DNA from: Streptomyces sp. BK208
Lineage (GTDB): Bacteria > Actinomycetota > Actinomycetes > Streptomycetales > Streptomycetaceae
Assembly: GCF_004364245.1 (NCBI RefSeq)
Contig: NZ_SOAV01000012.1
Coordinates: forward strand, 124,001-188,000
Length of the DNA stretch: 64,000 nt
Direction: 5' to 3'
Part shown: positions 1 through 8,268 of the stretch, one piece after another
Layout: each line of letters begins with the position of its first letter
Position numbering within the stretch: the stretch's first letter is position 1
Program-made: the position numbers and the translations under genes
The notes under the pieces: model-generated
What the model saw: the letters and a program-made list of their open reading frames with translations, nothing else
Databases searched by the model: none
Told to the model about the DNA's origin: nothing

Positions 1-263
1 GGGAAGGAGCACCTGCGCCGCCACAGCACCGGGCCCAGCTCGACCTCGGTGATGCCGGTCTCCTCCAGCAGCTCGCGCCGGGCGGCCTCCTCCCGGGTCT
101 CGTCGCCCTCCACGCCTCCGCCGGGGGTGAACCACCAGTCGTCGGCCGGATCGTCGGGCTCGTGCCCGTGCAGCAGCAGGATGCGGTCCTCGGGGTCGAG
201 CAGCACGACCCGGGCGACCCGGCGCACTCCGCCCTCGAAGGTGTCCTCTCCCGCCGGGGTCAC
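1..263 (-). CDS. NUDIX hydrolase, C-terminus outside the window
   Basis: Only about the first 87 codons are visible; the 3' end lies before base 1. From a GTG at 263 the translation contains a full NUDIX box: a GG, then E-x5-REL-x2-E-x-G spacing ending in LLEETGI, preceded by WWFTPGGG. Family members hydrolyse nucleoside diphosphates linked to another moiety using Mg2+ held by the box glutamates; the substrate cannot be read from sequence. The start lies 2 bases past the sipZ stop codon, so the gene is almost certainly translated from the sipZ transcript. In S. lividans I recall sipZ heading an operon with unrelated genes, which fits. The start rests on the close junction rather than on a strong ribosome binding site. 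Confidence 0.88.
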   Translation of the reverse strand, partial: MTPAGEDTFEGGVRRVARVVLLDPEDRILLLHGHEPDDPADDWWFTPGGGVEGDETREEAARRELLEETGITEVELGPVLWRRRCSF

Positions 264-264
264 C

Positions 265-1041
265 TCATCGGCCACCGGCCGGCCCCGCTCCCCGCCGCGC
301 GCGGGAGGCCCCGGTCCGCTTGGCGAGGGGGCCGTAGGCGGCACCGCCCAGGATCAGCACGGCACCGGCGATCACCAGCGCGATGACCGTCCGCAGCGGT
401 CCCGGCGACGAGAGGCCGCCCAGGGTCTCGAAGCCGGTCGGCCGCTCCAGCATGCCGTTCATCGGCCAGGCCACGGCGTCGACGCGGGCGTTCACCGCAC
501 CGCGCGACACGGTGCCGCCGGCCGCGTCGGTCAGGTGGGCGGTGGAGTCGACGGAGTTGTCGCGCTCGTCGCCGAGCAGGAACAGGCGTCCCTCGGGGAC
601 GGTCACGGTCTGGAAGTCGCTGATCTCGGCCGGCGTCCCGGCGGGCAGGTACGGCTCGTCGATCACCTTGCCGTTGACCTTCAACTTGCCCTGCTGGCAG
701 CAGGAGACGGTGTCCCCGCCGACGGCGACGACCCGCTTGACCATCGGGGCGTTGGCCCAGGTGGCGTCCTTGAACACCACGACGTCGCCCCGGCGGACGT
801 CGGCGCCGTCGATGCGCTCGGCCAGGACCCGGTCACCGGCGTCGATCGTCGGCGTCATCGAGCTGGTCGGCACGGTGTAGGGCCGGTAGACCACCGCTCC
901 CCAGGCGAAACCGCCGAGGAACAGCACCAGGCCCAGCGCCACGGCGATGCCGGACAGCCGTTGCCCGGTCCGGCCGCCCCCCGTGCTCTTGTTCGCTCCA
1001 CCGCCGCGCGGGACCGTACGTGTCGTGCTCTCGCCACCCAT
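265..1041 (-). CDS. sipZ: type I signal peptidase (SipZ-like)
   Basis: Membrane-bound signal peptidase I of 258 residues, which cleaves Sec and Tat signal peptides on the outer face of the membrane. One N-terminal membrane segment (about 33-52) precedes the catalytic serine S61 in PTSSM; the general-base lysine is K102 in MVKRVVAVGGD; the GDERDNSVDS box follows near residue 160. A second hydrophobic stretch near residue 220 is a likely C-terminal anchor. A CC pair sits in DTVSCCQQG. A strong hairpin separates it from sipY upstream, so it should have its own promoter, and the NUDIX gene follows immediately. Symbols for the four paralogues are assigned by order, from memory of the S. lividans sipW-X-Y-Z cluster. 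Confidence 0.93.
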   Translation of the reverse strand: MGGESTTRTVPRGGGANKSTGGGRTGQRLSGIAVALGLVLFLGGFAWGAVVYRPYTVPTSSMTPTIDAGDRVLAERIDGADVRRGDVVVFKDATWANAPMVKRVVAVGGDTVSCCQQGKLKVNGKVIDEPYLPAGTPAEISDFQTVTVPEGRLFLLGDERDNSVDSTAHLTDAAGGTVSRGAVNARVDAVAWPMNGMLERPTGFETLGGLSSPGPLRTVIALVIAGAVLILGGAAYGPLAKRTGASRARRGAGPAGGR

Positions 1042-1070
1042 GGAGCCGCACCTTACCCGGCGGTACGCCG

Positions 1071-1124
1071 ACGGGGCAGCCCCCTCCCGGAGGCCGGAGA
1101 ACGGCCGGGAGGGGGCTGCCCCGT
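1071..1124 (-). terminator. hairpin terminator after sipY
   Basis: A perfect 20-base inverted repeat (arms 1071-1090 and 1105-1124, 14-base loop) lies between the sipY stop and the sipZ start. There is no U-run, as is usual for Streptomyces terminators. It supports sipW-X-Y being one transcription unit and sipZ another. Confidence 0.75.
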
Positions 1125-1186
1125 CGGGAAGCGGCCGAGGAAACGGCCGAGGAGCCGCGACCGGGATGCTCAGGACGTCGGGATGC

Positions 1187-2239
1187 TCAGCGGGTCTCGG
1201 TCCGCGTGGAGGCGTCCGAAGCGGCAGACGCGGCGGACGCGGCAGACGCCGTGCGACGACGGCGCCACCACACGACAGGGACCACGCCGGCGACGGCCAT
1301 GCCCTGGGGGGCGACCGACAGTGCGGCGGCGGCCGAGGACCGGGCCTGCAGGCCGTCCTGGTCGAAGGTGTCGGGGATCGACAGGGTGCTCCAGCGGTTC
1401 ATCGGCCAGGCGACCACGATGGCGCGGCCGACGACCTCGTCCACCGGGACCATGCCGCCGTTCTTGTCGGCCTGGTTGTAGCGCGAGTCCCGGGAGTTCT
1501 GCCGGTGGTCGCCCATGACCCAGATTTTGCCCTCGGGCACCGTGATCTTGAACCGTCCGCCCTGGTCGTCGTCCGAGCACGGCGTGTTGCCCGGGTAGAC
1601 GTACGGCTCGTTCAGCGCCTTGCCGTTGACCTTGAGCGGGCCGGTCTTGTTGCACTCGACCGTGTCACCCGCGACACCGATGACCCGCTTGATCAGGTCC
1701 TTCTCGTCCGCGGACGGCATCAGGCCGATCCAGCTGAGGACCGTCTGCAGGGCGTTCGGGTCGGCCGTCGGCTCGCCCGCCAGCCAGTCGTCCGGGTCGT
1801 GGAAGACGACGACCTCGCCGCGCTCGGGCTCCGAGCCGAACCAGGGGGTCAGCTTGTCGACCAGGACCCGGTCACCGATCTGAAGGGTGTTCTCCATCGA
1901 GGACGACGGGATGGAGAACGCCTGCACCAGGAACGTCTTGATCAGCAGGGCGAGCACCAGCGCGATGCCGATCAGGATCGGCAGTTCCTTCCAGAAGGAA
2001 CGCTGCTTCTTCTCCGCGGGAGGTGTCGCGGGCGGTGTCCCGCCGACTCCCTCGTCCTCGGTCCCGCCGTTGTGCGCGTTCCCGCCGCTCTGTCCGTTCG
2101 TCACCCTGCCGTCCTCGGTTCCGGAGCCGTACCCGGAGTCCGGGGCGTCGGCCCGGGCCGGGCCGGCCGTCTCCACGGGGCGTCCGCGGTTCTCCTCGCC
2201 GTCGTGTCCGGACCGTGCGCCAACCGCCACATCCCCCAC
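1187..2239 (-). CDS. sipY: type I signal peptidase (SipY-like)
   Basis: Signal peptidase I of 350 residues. An unusually long hydrophilic Gly/Glu-rich N-terminus (about 80 residues, cytoplasmic) precedes a membrane segment at 87-108, then catalytic S114 in IPSSSM and general base K184 in DLIKRVIGV. The box GDHRQNSRDS is present. A C-terminal Ala/Val/Trp-rich stretch ending in WWRRRR may be a second anchor. It has single cysteines (VECNKTG, TPCSDD) where the three paralogues carry an adjacent CC pair. The GTG start has an AAGGAG box 6 bases upstream. The open frame of sipX runs across its first 368 bases in another frame. Confidence 0.93.
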   Translation of the reverse strand: MGDVAVGARSGHDGEENRGRPVETAGPARADAPDSGYGSGTEDGRVTNGQSGGNAHNGGTEDEGVGGTPPATPPAEKKQRSFWKELPILIGIALVLALLIKTFLVQAFSIPSSSMENTLQIGDRVLVDKLTPWFGSEPERGEVVVFHDPDDWLAGEPTADPNALQTVLSWIGLMPSADEKDLIKRVIGVAGDTVECNKTGPLKVNGKALNEPYVYPGNTPCSDDDQGGRFKITVPEGKIWVMGDHRQNSRDSRYNQADKNGGMVPVDEVVGRAIVVAWPMNRWSTLSIPDTFDQDGLQARSSAAAALSVAPQGMAVAGVVPVVWWRRRRTASAASAASAASDASTRTETR

Positions 2240-3212
2240 GCCAACTCCTTACTCTCTGCCGCCGCCCGCCCCGGAAACGGCGCAGGCCCACCACTCCCAT
2301 AACGAGCGGGAGTTCCGCAGGGGTCGGGAGTTCCATCATCGCGTTCGGATCGTAGGGGGCAACCCTATGCGACACGTCGGGAGCGGCGGTCGCACCGGGA
2401 GCCGCGTCGGACACGGTCGCGTAGGTTTTCGGCTCGTCCAGGGTGGTCCAGTGACCGAACGGCCACGCGATCACCATGGCCCGGCCCACCACCTCGTCCT
2501 CGGAGACGGTGCCGAAGTCGGTGTCCTGGTGGAAGCGGGAGTCGGCGGAGTTGGACCGGTGGTCGCCCATCACCCACAGCCGTCCCTCGGGGACGGTGAC
2601 GTCGAACGGGGTCCGGGAGGGGCTGTCCCCCGGGTACAGGTAGTCCTCGTTCAGGGGAACGCCGTTGACCGTGACGCGGCCCTGTGTGTCGCAGCACTTG
2701 ACGTGGTCCCCGCCCACGCCGACGACGCGCTTGATGAGGTCCTTCTCGTCGTCGGACGGCAGCAGCCCGATGAAGGCGAGGCCCTCCTTGACCTGCTTGA
2801 CGCCGACGGGGTCGTCCTTCTTGGTGGTCTGCTCGCCCGCCAGCCAGCCGCCGGGGTCGCGGAAGACGACGACGTCCCCGCGTTCCGGCTCGGAGCCGAA
2901 CCACGGGGTGAGCTTGTCCACCAGGACCCGGTCTCCGATCCGGATGGTCTGCTCCATGGAGCCGGACGGGATCACGAAGGCCTGGACGAGGAAGGTCTTG
3001 AGCACCAGCGCTATCAGGACGGCGACGCCGATGAGGAGCGGGATCTCCTTGACGGCGCCGCGTCTGCGCCGCCGTTTGACCTTGCGCTGGAGCTTGCGGC
3101 GCTCGGCGCGCGAGCGGCCGCCGGACGGCGCGGCGGTGCGCCTCGAACCGGTGGGCAGGAGGTTCTCCGTGGGGCTGCCGGCCGCTCCCCTCGGCTTGCC
3201 CCGGCTACCCAT
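1872..3212 (-). CDS. sipX: type I signal peptidase (SipX-like), stop lost or frameshifted
   Basis: Residues 1-310 are a normal signal peptidase I: Arg/Lys-rich N-terminus, membrane segment about 55-80, catalytic S85 (IPSGSM), general base K161 (DLIKRVVGV), box GDHRSNSADS, and a short hydrophobic C-terminal segment near 300-310. The frame then stays open for about 125 more Arg/Gly-rich codons that read sipY out of frame, giving 446 residues and a 368-base overlap. The homologue, as I recall, has 320 residues. A TAA lies in the neighbouring frame inside the sipY ribosome-binding region, next to codon 320, so a one-base insertion there would explain the extension. The extra tail is probably not a real domain. 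The start overlaps the sipW end by 8 bases. Confidence 0.85.
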   Translation of the reverse strand: MGSRGKPRGAAGSPTENLLPTGSRRTAAPSGGRSRAERRKLQRKVKRRRRRGAVKEIPLLIGVAVLIALVLKTFLVQAFVIPSGSMEQTIRIGDRVLVDKLTPWFGSEPERGDVVVFRDPGGWLAGEQTTKKDDPVGVKQVKEGLAFIGLLPSDDEKDLIKRVVGVGGDHVKCCDTQGRVTVNGVPLNEDYLYPGDSPSRTPFDVTVPEGRLWVMGDHRSNSADSRFHQDTDFGTVSEDEVVGRAMVIAWPFGHWTTLDEPKTYATVSDAAPGATAAPDVSHRVAPYDPNAMMELPTPAELPLVMGVVGLRRFRGGRRQRVRSWRGGCGGWRTVRTRRRGEPRTPRGDGRPGPGRRPGLRVRLRNRGRQGDERTERRERAQRRDRGRGSRRDTARDTSRGEEAAFLLEGTADPDRHRAGARPADQDVPGAGVLHPVVLDGEHPSDR

Positions 3213-3969
3213 CGGCGTCCCCGGCGTGCGCCGCCCCGGTCCCGGCGCCGGACGCGCCGGCGTCGGCCTCCGCGTCCGGCACGCGCGCGTAGGCGTCGGG
3301 GCGGTCGATGCGGGTGGCGTGTCCGACCGGCCAGACGATCCAGTCGGCGCGGCCGATCACGGCGTCCAGCGGGACCATCCCGCCGCCCGGGGAGCCCAGG
3401 TGGTCGCGGGAGTCGCTGGAGTCGGCGCGGTGGTCGCCGAGGACGAAGAGGGTGCCGTCGGGGACGACGACGTCGAAGGGGACCGTGGACGGGCGGTCGC
3501 CGGGGTGGAGGAAGGCCGACTCGTCGACCGACTGGCCGTTCACCCGGACCCTCCCCTCCTTGTCGCAGCAGACGACGTGGTCCCCGCCCACACCGACGAC
3601 GCGTTTGATGTAGTCGCCGTCCCCGAAGAGCCCGGTGCCGTCGAAGACGACGATGTCCCCGCGTCGCGGCCGACCGTCGAAACGGTACGCCAACTTGTTT
3701 ACGAGAACGCGGTCGCCGATCCTCAATCCCCGCTCCATCGATCCGCTGGGGATCTGGAACGGCTGCAGCACGAAGGTGCTGAGCAGGAGCAGGAACAGCA
3801 TCAGGACCAGCAGGGTCACGGTGATCCGGCCGCCCGGCACCCAGCGCGAGATCCCCCCGGTGAACGCGGAACGCGACCGTCCCTCCGGGCCCTCCGCGTC
3901 CGAGGGGTGCTCGGAGTCGGAGGTACGGGAGGAGCGGTCGCGCTCCGTGTGCTGTGCTTCGGTGTCCAT
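3205..3969 (-). CDS. sipW: type I signal peptidase (SipW-like)
   Basis: Signal peptidase I of 254 residues and the first of the sipW-X-Y series, 45 bases after the rplS stop, so it may be partly cotranscribed with the ribosomal operon. Membrane segment about 49-70; catalytic S77 in IPSGSM; general base K122 in DYIKRVVGVGGD; CC pair in HVVCCDKEG; box GDHRADSSDS. The C-terminus is Ala/Gly/Asp-rich without an evident second membrane segment, unlike the paralogues. The ATG start has only a weak ribosome binding site, but no better start exists upstream. Confidence 0.93.
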   Translation of the reverse strand: MDTEAQHTERDRSSRTSDSEHPSDAEGPEGRSRSAFTGGISRWVPGGRITVTLLVLMLFLLLLSTFVLQPFQIPSGSMERGLRIGDRVLVNKLAYRFDGRPRRGDIVVFDGTGLFGDGDYIKRVVGVGGDHVVCCDKEGRVRVNGQSVDESAFLHPGDRPSTVPFDVVVPDGTLFVLGDHRADSSDSRDHLGSPGGGMVPLDAVIGRADWIVWPVGHATRIDRPDAYARVPDAEADAGASGAGTGAAHAGDADG

Positions 3970-4014
3970 CGGGGCCAGATGCTATCCGGCCCCGGCACGG
4001 ACCTCGGAGGGCGC

Positions 4015-4365
4015 TCAGCTCTCGCGCTTCTCCTTGATCTTCGCGGCCTTGCCGCGCAGCTCGCGCAGGTAGTACAGCTTGGCGCGGCGGACGTCACCGC
4101 GGGTGACGAGCTCGATCTTCTCCACGATCGGGGTGTGCACCGGGAAGGTGCGCTCGACGCCGACGGAGAAGGAGACCTTGCGGACCGTGAAGGTCTCGCG
4201 CACGCCGGCGCCCTGACGGCGGATGACGACGCCCTTGAACTGCTGCACACGAGAGCGGTTGCCCTCGATGACGCGCACGTGGACGTTGACGGTGTCGCCG
4301 GGGCGGAAGGCCGGGACGTCGCTGCGCAGCGACGCGGCGTCGACGGAGTCGAGCAGGTGAGACAT
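4015..4365 (-). CDS. rplS: 50S ribosomal protein L19
   Basis: L19, 116 residues, at the interface of the 30S and 50S subunits. The start at 4365 (MSHLLDSVDAAS) is chosen because GAGGAAA lies 8-10 bases upstream and because it matches the usual L19 N-terminus; an in-frame ATG nine codons upstream is less likely. Conserved L19 blocks FKGVVIRR and GVERTFPVHTPIVEKIE are present, and the Lys-rich end is typical. Last gene of the rpsP-khpA-rimM-trmD-rplS series, 136 bases after trmD. Confidence 0.98.
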   Translation of the reverse strand: MSHLLDSVDAASLRSDVPAFRPGDTVNVHVRVIEGNRSRVQQFKGVVIRRQGAGVRETFTVRKVSFSVGVERTFPVHTPIVEKIELVTRGDVRRAKLYYLRELRGKAAKIKEKRES

Positions 4366-4501
4366 TTCGTCTGCTTTCCTCGCTGATGCCACAGGTCATC
4401 AGCGGAAACTAGGTGTTTCGGAATCAGGGTCGTGCGGGTCGGGACGGGCGTCGTCTCCCCCTGTGGCAGGGGCGCGCTCCGGACGGACGCACAACAGCCG
4501 C

Positions 4502-5335
4502 CTATTCTTCCATGCCCGGGGTCCTGCGCCAAAATCGGCCGTACGGTTCCCCGTCCGGGTCGGGCTGCCAGCCCAGGATGGAGAGCATCTCGCGGTCCTT
4601 CTTGTCGAAGGCGGCGGGCTCGCACCGTTCGATCAGGTCGGGCCGGTTGGCCGTGGTGCGCCGCAGGGCCTCGTCGCGGCGCCAGCGGGCGATCCTGCCG
4701 TGGTGGCCGCTGAGCAGCACGTCCGGGATGCCACGCCCGCGCCACTGCGGCGGCTTGGTGTGGACGGGGCCCTCCAGCAGGTTGGCCATGGCGCCGGGGG
4801 CGAAGGAGTCGTCGCGGTGGGACTCGGCGTTGCCGAGCACGCCGGGCAGCAGCCGGGCCACGGCCTCGGTGACGACGAGGACGGCCGCCTCGCCGCCGGC
4901 CAGGACGTAGTCGCCGATGGACACCTCGTACACCGGCATCCGGGTCGCGTACTCGTCGACGACGCGGCGGTCGATGCCCTCGTAGCGGGCGGGGGTGAAG
5001 ATCAGCCAGGGCCGCTCGGAGAGCTGGACGGCGAGTTCCTGGGTGAAGGGCCGGCCGCTGGGCGTGGGCACGACGAGGGCGGGCTCGCCGGAGCCGCGCT
5101 CGTAGCCGTCGGCCAGGACGGAGTCCAGGGCGTCGCCCCAGGGCTCGGTCTTCATGACCATGCCGGGGCCGCCGCCGTAGGGGGTGTCGTCGACCGTGTT
5201 GTGGCGGTCGTACGTCCAGTCGCGCAGGTCGTGCACGTGGACGCCGAGCTGTCCGCGCGCGCGTGCCTTGCCGACCAGGGAGACGTTCAGCGGTTCCAGG
5301 TACTCGGGGAAGATCGTGACGACGTCGAGCCGCAT
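4502..5335 (-). CDS. trmD: tRNA (guanine37-N1)-methyltransferase
   Basis: TrmD, 277 residues, a trefoil-knot SAM methyltransferase that makes m1G37 in tRNAs and prevents +1 frameshifting. It begins MRLDVVTIFPEY and carries DDTPYGGGPGMVM near residue 49 and the SAM-knot segment SIGDYVLAGGEAAVLV, both diagnostic. The C-terminal domain RPDLIERCEPAAFDKKD is normal. Its ATG shares one base with the rimM TAA stop (TAATG), so translation of the two is coupled. Confidence 0.98.
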   Translation of the reverse strand: MRLDVVTIFPEYLEPLNVSLVGKARARGQLGVHVHDLRDWTYDRHNTVDDTPYGGGPGMVMKTEPWGDALDSVLADGYERGSGEPALVVPTPSGRPFTQELAVQLSERPWLIFTPARYEGIDRRVVDEYATRMPVYEVSIGDYVLAGGEAAVLVVTEAVARLLPGVLGNAESHRDDSFAPGAMANLLEGPVHTKPPQWRGRGIPDVLLSGHHGRIARWRRDEALRRTTANRPDLIERCEPAAFDKKDREMLSILGWQPDPDGEPYGRFWRRTPGMEE

Positions 5336-5955
5336 TACGCGCCGTCCCTCTCGTCGCCGTCCCTCTCGTGGTCGTTCCCCTCGCCGTCCGCCGCGTCGCC
5401 GTCCGCCTCGTCACCGGCGGCGTCGCGGGCGGAGGCGATCTCCGCGCGGTCGTCGATCAGGCCGGGCGGCGGGTCGATGACCGCGCGCTGCTCGTCCAGG
5501 TCGATCTCGCTGACGATCTCGGAGACGAACGGCACGTAGACCTCGCTGCCGTCGGGACGCTCCACGACGAACAGGTCCTGCGTGGGCAGGTGGGAGATCT
5601 CGGTGATCCGGCCGACCTCGGTGCCGTCGGCGGTCACCACGTCGAGGTCGATCAGCTGGTGGTCGTAGTACTCGTCGTCGTCCTCGGGCCGCTCGTCCGG
5701 GTCCACGTCGGCGATCAGGAGGGTGTTGCGCAGGGCCTCGGCCCCGGTGCGGTCGTGGACGCCGGCGAAGCGCAGCAGGAGGCGGCCGCTGTGCACCCGG
5801 CCGGTCTCGATGGTGAGCGGCCCGACGGAGGCGGGGTCGGTGGCCAGTACGGCACCGGGCCCGAGCCTCAGCTCCGGCTCGTCCGTGCGGACCTCGACGG
5901 TCACCTCGCCCTTGATCCCGTGGGCGCGGCCGATGCGCGCGACTACCAGCTGCAC
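5335..5955 (-). CDS. rimM: 16S rRNA processing protein RimM
   Basis: RimM, 206 residues, a 30S maturation factor that binds S19. The N-terminal beta-barrel starts MQLVVARIGRAHGIKGEV, and the PRC-barrel half has HQLIDLDVVT and VYVPFVSEIV. The last 30 or so residues form a very acidic Asp/Glu/Arg tail with a repeated DGDERDG-like unit, making the protein longer than the usual 165-180 residues. The stop overlaps the trmD start by one base; khpA lies 128 bases upstream. Confidence 0.97.
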   Translation of the reverse strand: MQLVVARIGRAHGIKGEVTVEVRTDEPELRLGPGAVLATDPASVGPLTIETGRVHSGRLLLRFAGVHDRTGAEALRNTLLIADVDPDERPEDDDEYYDHQLIDLDVVTADGTEVGRITEISHLPTQDLFVVERPDGSEVYVPFVSEIVSEIDLDEQRAVIDPPPGLIDDRAEIASARDAAGDEADGDAADGEGNDHERDGDERDGA

Positions 5956-6083
5956 TGTGCTTGATCTCCTGTCGGAACTGCGGACGAACCGCTCGGGGCC
6001 GTACGGCTCCGGGGCTCACAACGACTGCGGGCCGGGGACGGCCCAGTGGCCTTCCCCGGCCCGAGCCGGTGCTGCGATCGCCG

Positions 6084-6323
6084 TCAGCGGACGTGGTCCA
6101 CGTCGACGAGGTCGACACGGACACCGCGGCCGCCGATGGCGCCCACGACGGTGCGCAGGGCGCGTGCGGTGCGGCCGTTGCGGCCGATCACCTTGCCGAG
6201 GTCGTCGGGGTGCACCCGGACCTCGAGCACCCGCCCGCGGCGCAGGTCGCGCGAGGCGACCTGCACATCGTCAGGGTTGTCGACGATGCCCTTCACGAGG
6301 TGCTCGAGAGCCTCCTCGAGCAT
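6084..6323 (-). CDS. khpA: KH-domain RNA-binding protein KhpA
   Basis: Single KH-domain protein of 79 residues. The RNA-binding GxxG loop is GRNG at 47-50 in DLGKVIGRNGRTARALR. Family members bind RNA with partner KhpB/Jag and affect cell-wall synthesis and division in other bacteria; here this is by homology only. It sits directly after rpsP (2-base gap), as in most bacteria. Confidence 0.95.
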   Translation of the reverse strand: MLEEALEHLVKGIVDNPDDVQVASRDLRRGRVLEVRVHPDDLGKVIGRNGRTARALRTVVGAIGGRGVRVDLVDVDHVR

Positions 6324-6325
6324 GC

Positions 6326-6745
6326 TCAGGCCTCGGACGCGGAGGACTCGGCGGCGGCCTCGTCCTTCTTGTCGGCCTTCTTCTTCTGGGTGATCGCCTC
6401 ACCCTTGCCCTCGTCCTCGCCACCGATCGCCTCGAAGGACGGGCGGGCCGCCTTCTCGGCCGGCTGCAGCAGCGGAGCCGGGGCGGGCTCGCCCTTGAAC
6501 TTCTGCCAGTCGCCGGTCTTCTTCAGGATGGCGAGCACGGGCTCGGTCGGCTGCGCGCCGACACCGAGCCAGTACGCGACACGCTCGGCGTCGACCTCCA
6601 TCACCGACGGGTTGTACGTCGGGTGGTACTTGCCGATCTCCTCGATGGCCCGGCCGTCACGGCGGGTACGGGAGTCGGCGACGACGATGCGGTAGTGAGG
6701 CGAACGGATCTTGCCCAGACGCTTCAGCTTGATCTTGACTGCCAC
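6326..6745 (-). CDS. rpsP: 30S ribosomal protein S16
   Basis: S16, 139 residues. The N-terminal 80 residues are the conserved core (AVKIKLKRLGKIRSPHYRIV, IEEIGKYHP). A 55-residue Ala/Glu/Lys-rich extension typical of actinomycetes follows. First gene of the rpsP-khpA-rimM-trmD-rplS operon. The ATG at 6745 is preceded by an AGGAGA-like box. Confidence 0.98.
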   Translation of the reverse strand: MAVKIKLKRLGKIRSPHYRIVVADSRTRRDGRAIEEIGKYHPTYNPSVMEVDAERVAYWLGVGAQPTEPVLAILKKTGDWQKFKGEPAPAPLLQPAEKAARPSFEAIGGEDEGKGEAITQKKKADKKDEAAAESSASEA

Positions 6746-6893
6746 GGGAGTGGGTTCTCCTGGTTTTGACGTGGTTGGGCACGGCGAGAGAGCCGCGTGG
6801 GGTTGCGGTACCCGAGTGCCCGATGGACGCGTCAGCCGGAGGAGAGAGGGGTCCTGTGCGACTGTCGAGTACAGCTAGCCATTGTGCCACACG

Positions 6894-6932
6894 CGGGCGG
6901 GCCCGCCGGACCGAGGGCTCCGGGCCCGCCCG
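6894..6932 (-). terminator. GC hairpin downstream of the SprT-like gene
   Basis: A 12-base perfect stem (6894-6905 with 6921-6932) lies after the SprT-like gene and before the rpsP promoter region. No U-run. The rest of 6746-7000 shows no gene. Confidence 0.6.
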
Positions 6933-7000
6933 GGGGGCGGACCGCTCGGCCCCGGACGACGGGCCCCGGCCGGCTCCGGCTGCCACGAGCAGCCGGACGC

Positions 7001-7597
7001 TCAGCCCACTCCCGCGCCGACCACCTCCGGAATCCGGAACGGCTTGCCGCAGCCGCCGCACATGATGGGGGCCTGGGCCAGCACCGACGGGACGACGCGC
7101 ACGTTGCGTCCGCAGTCGCAGACCGCCTTCACGCGCACCCCTCCCCCGGAGGAGCCGTGACGCGCGGCCGGACCGCGGAAGCTGCGGGCCGTGTCCGTCG
7201 CGGTGGCGACGGTGTGCGCCTTCAGCGCGCGCTGGAGGCGTTCGATCGTCGGACGGTAGCGGCGCTTCGCCTCGGGGGTGAGCGTGACCAGCGAGAAGCC
7301 GCTGCTGGGATGCGGCTCCTCGGGGTGGTCCAGGCCCAGCTCCTCGGCGATCGCCAGGAATCGACGGTTGTGATAGCGCCCCGCGCGGGAGGTGTCGCGT
7401 ACTCCGCGCGCGGCGGCGATGCCGTGGACTGCCTCGTGAAGCAGTCGCTCGAAGGAGAGTTCGTGCCCGCACGCGGACGACGATTCTCCGATCAGGGACT
7501 CGGGCGCGGCAAGATCGGGCAGCTCGGTGTGGTGCCGCTGAATGTCGGCCCACGCCTGCGCCAGCTCTGCGGCGAGAACAGGTGGTGTCGTGCTCAC
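7001..7597 (-). CDS. SprT-like zinc metalloprotein with C-terminal zinc ribbon
   Basis: 198 residues. HEAVH at 54-58, within LSFERLLHEAVHGIA, is an HExxH zinc-protease motif in SprT-like context. The last 45 residues form a zinc ribbon with CDCG and CGGCG cysteine pairs. The SprT/Spartan family cleaves DNA-crosslinked proteins in eukaryotes, but bacterial members are poorly characterised, so the substrate here is unknown. An alternative is a template-binding or regulatory role without proteolysis. It stands alone, with hairpin 6894-6932 downstream and a 671-base gap upstream. Confidence 0.75.
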   Translation of the reverse strand: MSTTPPVLAAELAQAWADIQRHHTELPDLAAPESLIGESSSACGHELSFERLLHEAVHGIAAARGVRDTSRAGRYHNRRFLAIAEELGLDHPEEPHPSSGFSLVTLTPEAKRRYRPTIERLQRALKAHTVATATDTARSFRGPAARHGSSGGGVRVKAVCDCGRNVRVVPSVLAQAPIMCGGCGKPFRIPEVVGAGVG

Positions 7598-8268
7598 GTA
7601 ATGACAACGAGCCGGGGTGCCGCTGTGTTCCTATTCCGGGGCATCCCAAATAATTTGCACGTACCAGTCAGTTGCCGCTGATGCGTCCCGACGAGGGCGG
7701 GTGCGCTGATCTGCGGAGAAGCCTCGCAGCTCGTACCAAGCTGGTGCGTAGTCCGACGTACGCGCCGGCGCGTAGCCGCCGTCCACGCGCCGGGGCGGGT
7801 GGGATCCGCGCGGGCGCAAGAGGCGTTTCGGCCGCCGTCGCGCCGGAGGAAGGCGCTCCGAGCGGGGGCGCCGGCGGAGGTGACGTTACCCGGTGCGCCG
7901 CAGGCGTCCGGCACCGCCCCGCCCCACGGCGCTTCCCGGCCCCCGGCGGCCACCGCCGGGCCGGCCGACCTTGGCCGGAACCGCCCCCTCGGCGCCCCGG
8001 CCACCCACGGTCATCGGCCGGCGACACGATCCGGCCATCCGGCCGGGGCCGCGGAACGGGGCTACTCGGGGTACCACGCGGCCAGGCCCATGTTGCCGGG
8101 AAGTGAATTCTCGCCACGGTGACCGGGACCGGGCAAACCGGGCCCCGCTACCACTGGACGCCACGGCGAGCCCGGAGTTTCCTGGCATACGGGGGGAGTG
8201 CGAGCGCACTGCACGGGGGCCATGGAATCGGGCACGGCGGCAACACTCGGCGATTGGGGCGCTTTCCT
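7598..8268. other. intergenic region between divergent SprT-like and methyltransferase genes
   Basis: 671 bases with no convincing gene: frames that stay open lack family resemblance and good start sites. Bases 7620-7690 are AT-richer (AAATAATTTGCA) and suit a promoter region for the - strand SprT-like gene. The remainder is GC-rich, with short inverted repeats near 7960-8060. In-frame codons continue upstream of the methyltransferase to 8119 but look non-coding. Confidence 0.5.

Noticed and set aside
2365..2904. - strand frame inside sipX in another frame
   Set aside because: Pro/Arg-rich shadow with no signal peptidase motifs.
7594..8209. Several frames in the 7.6-8.2 kb gap
   Set aside because: Composition is Arg/Pro/Ala-rich in all frames, no good start or homologue recognised.
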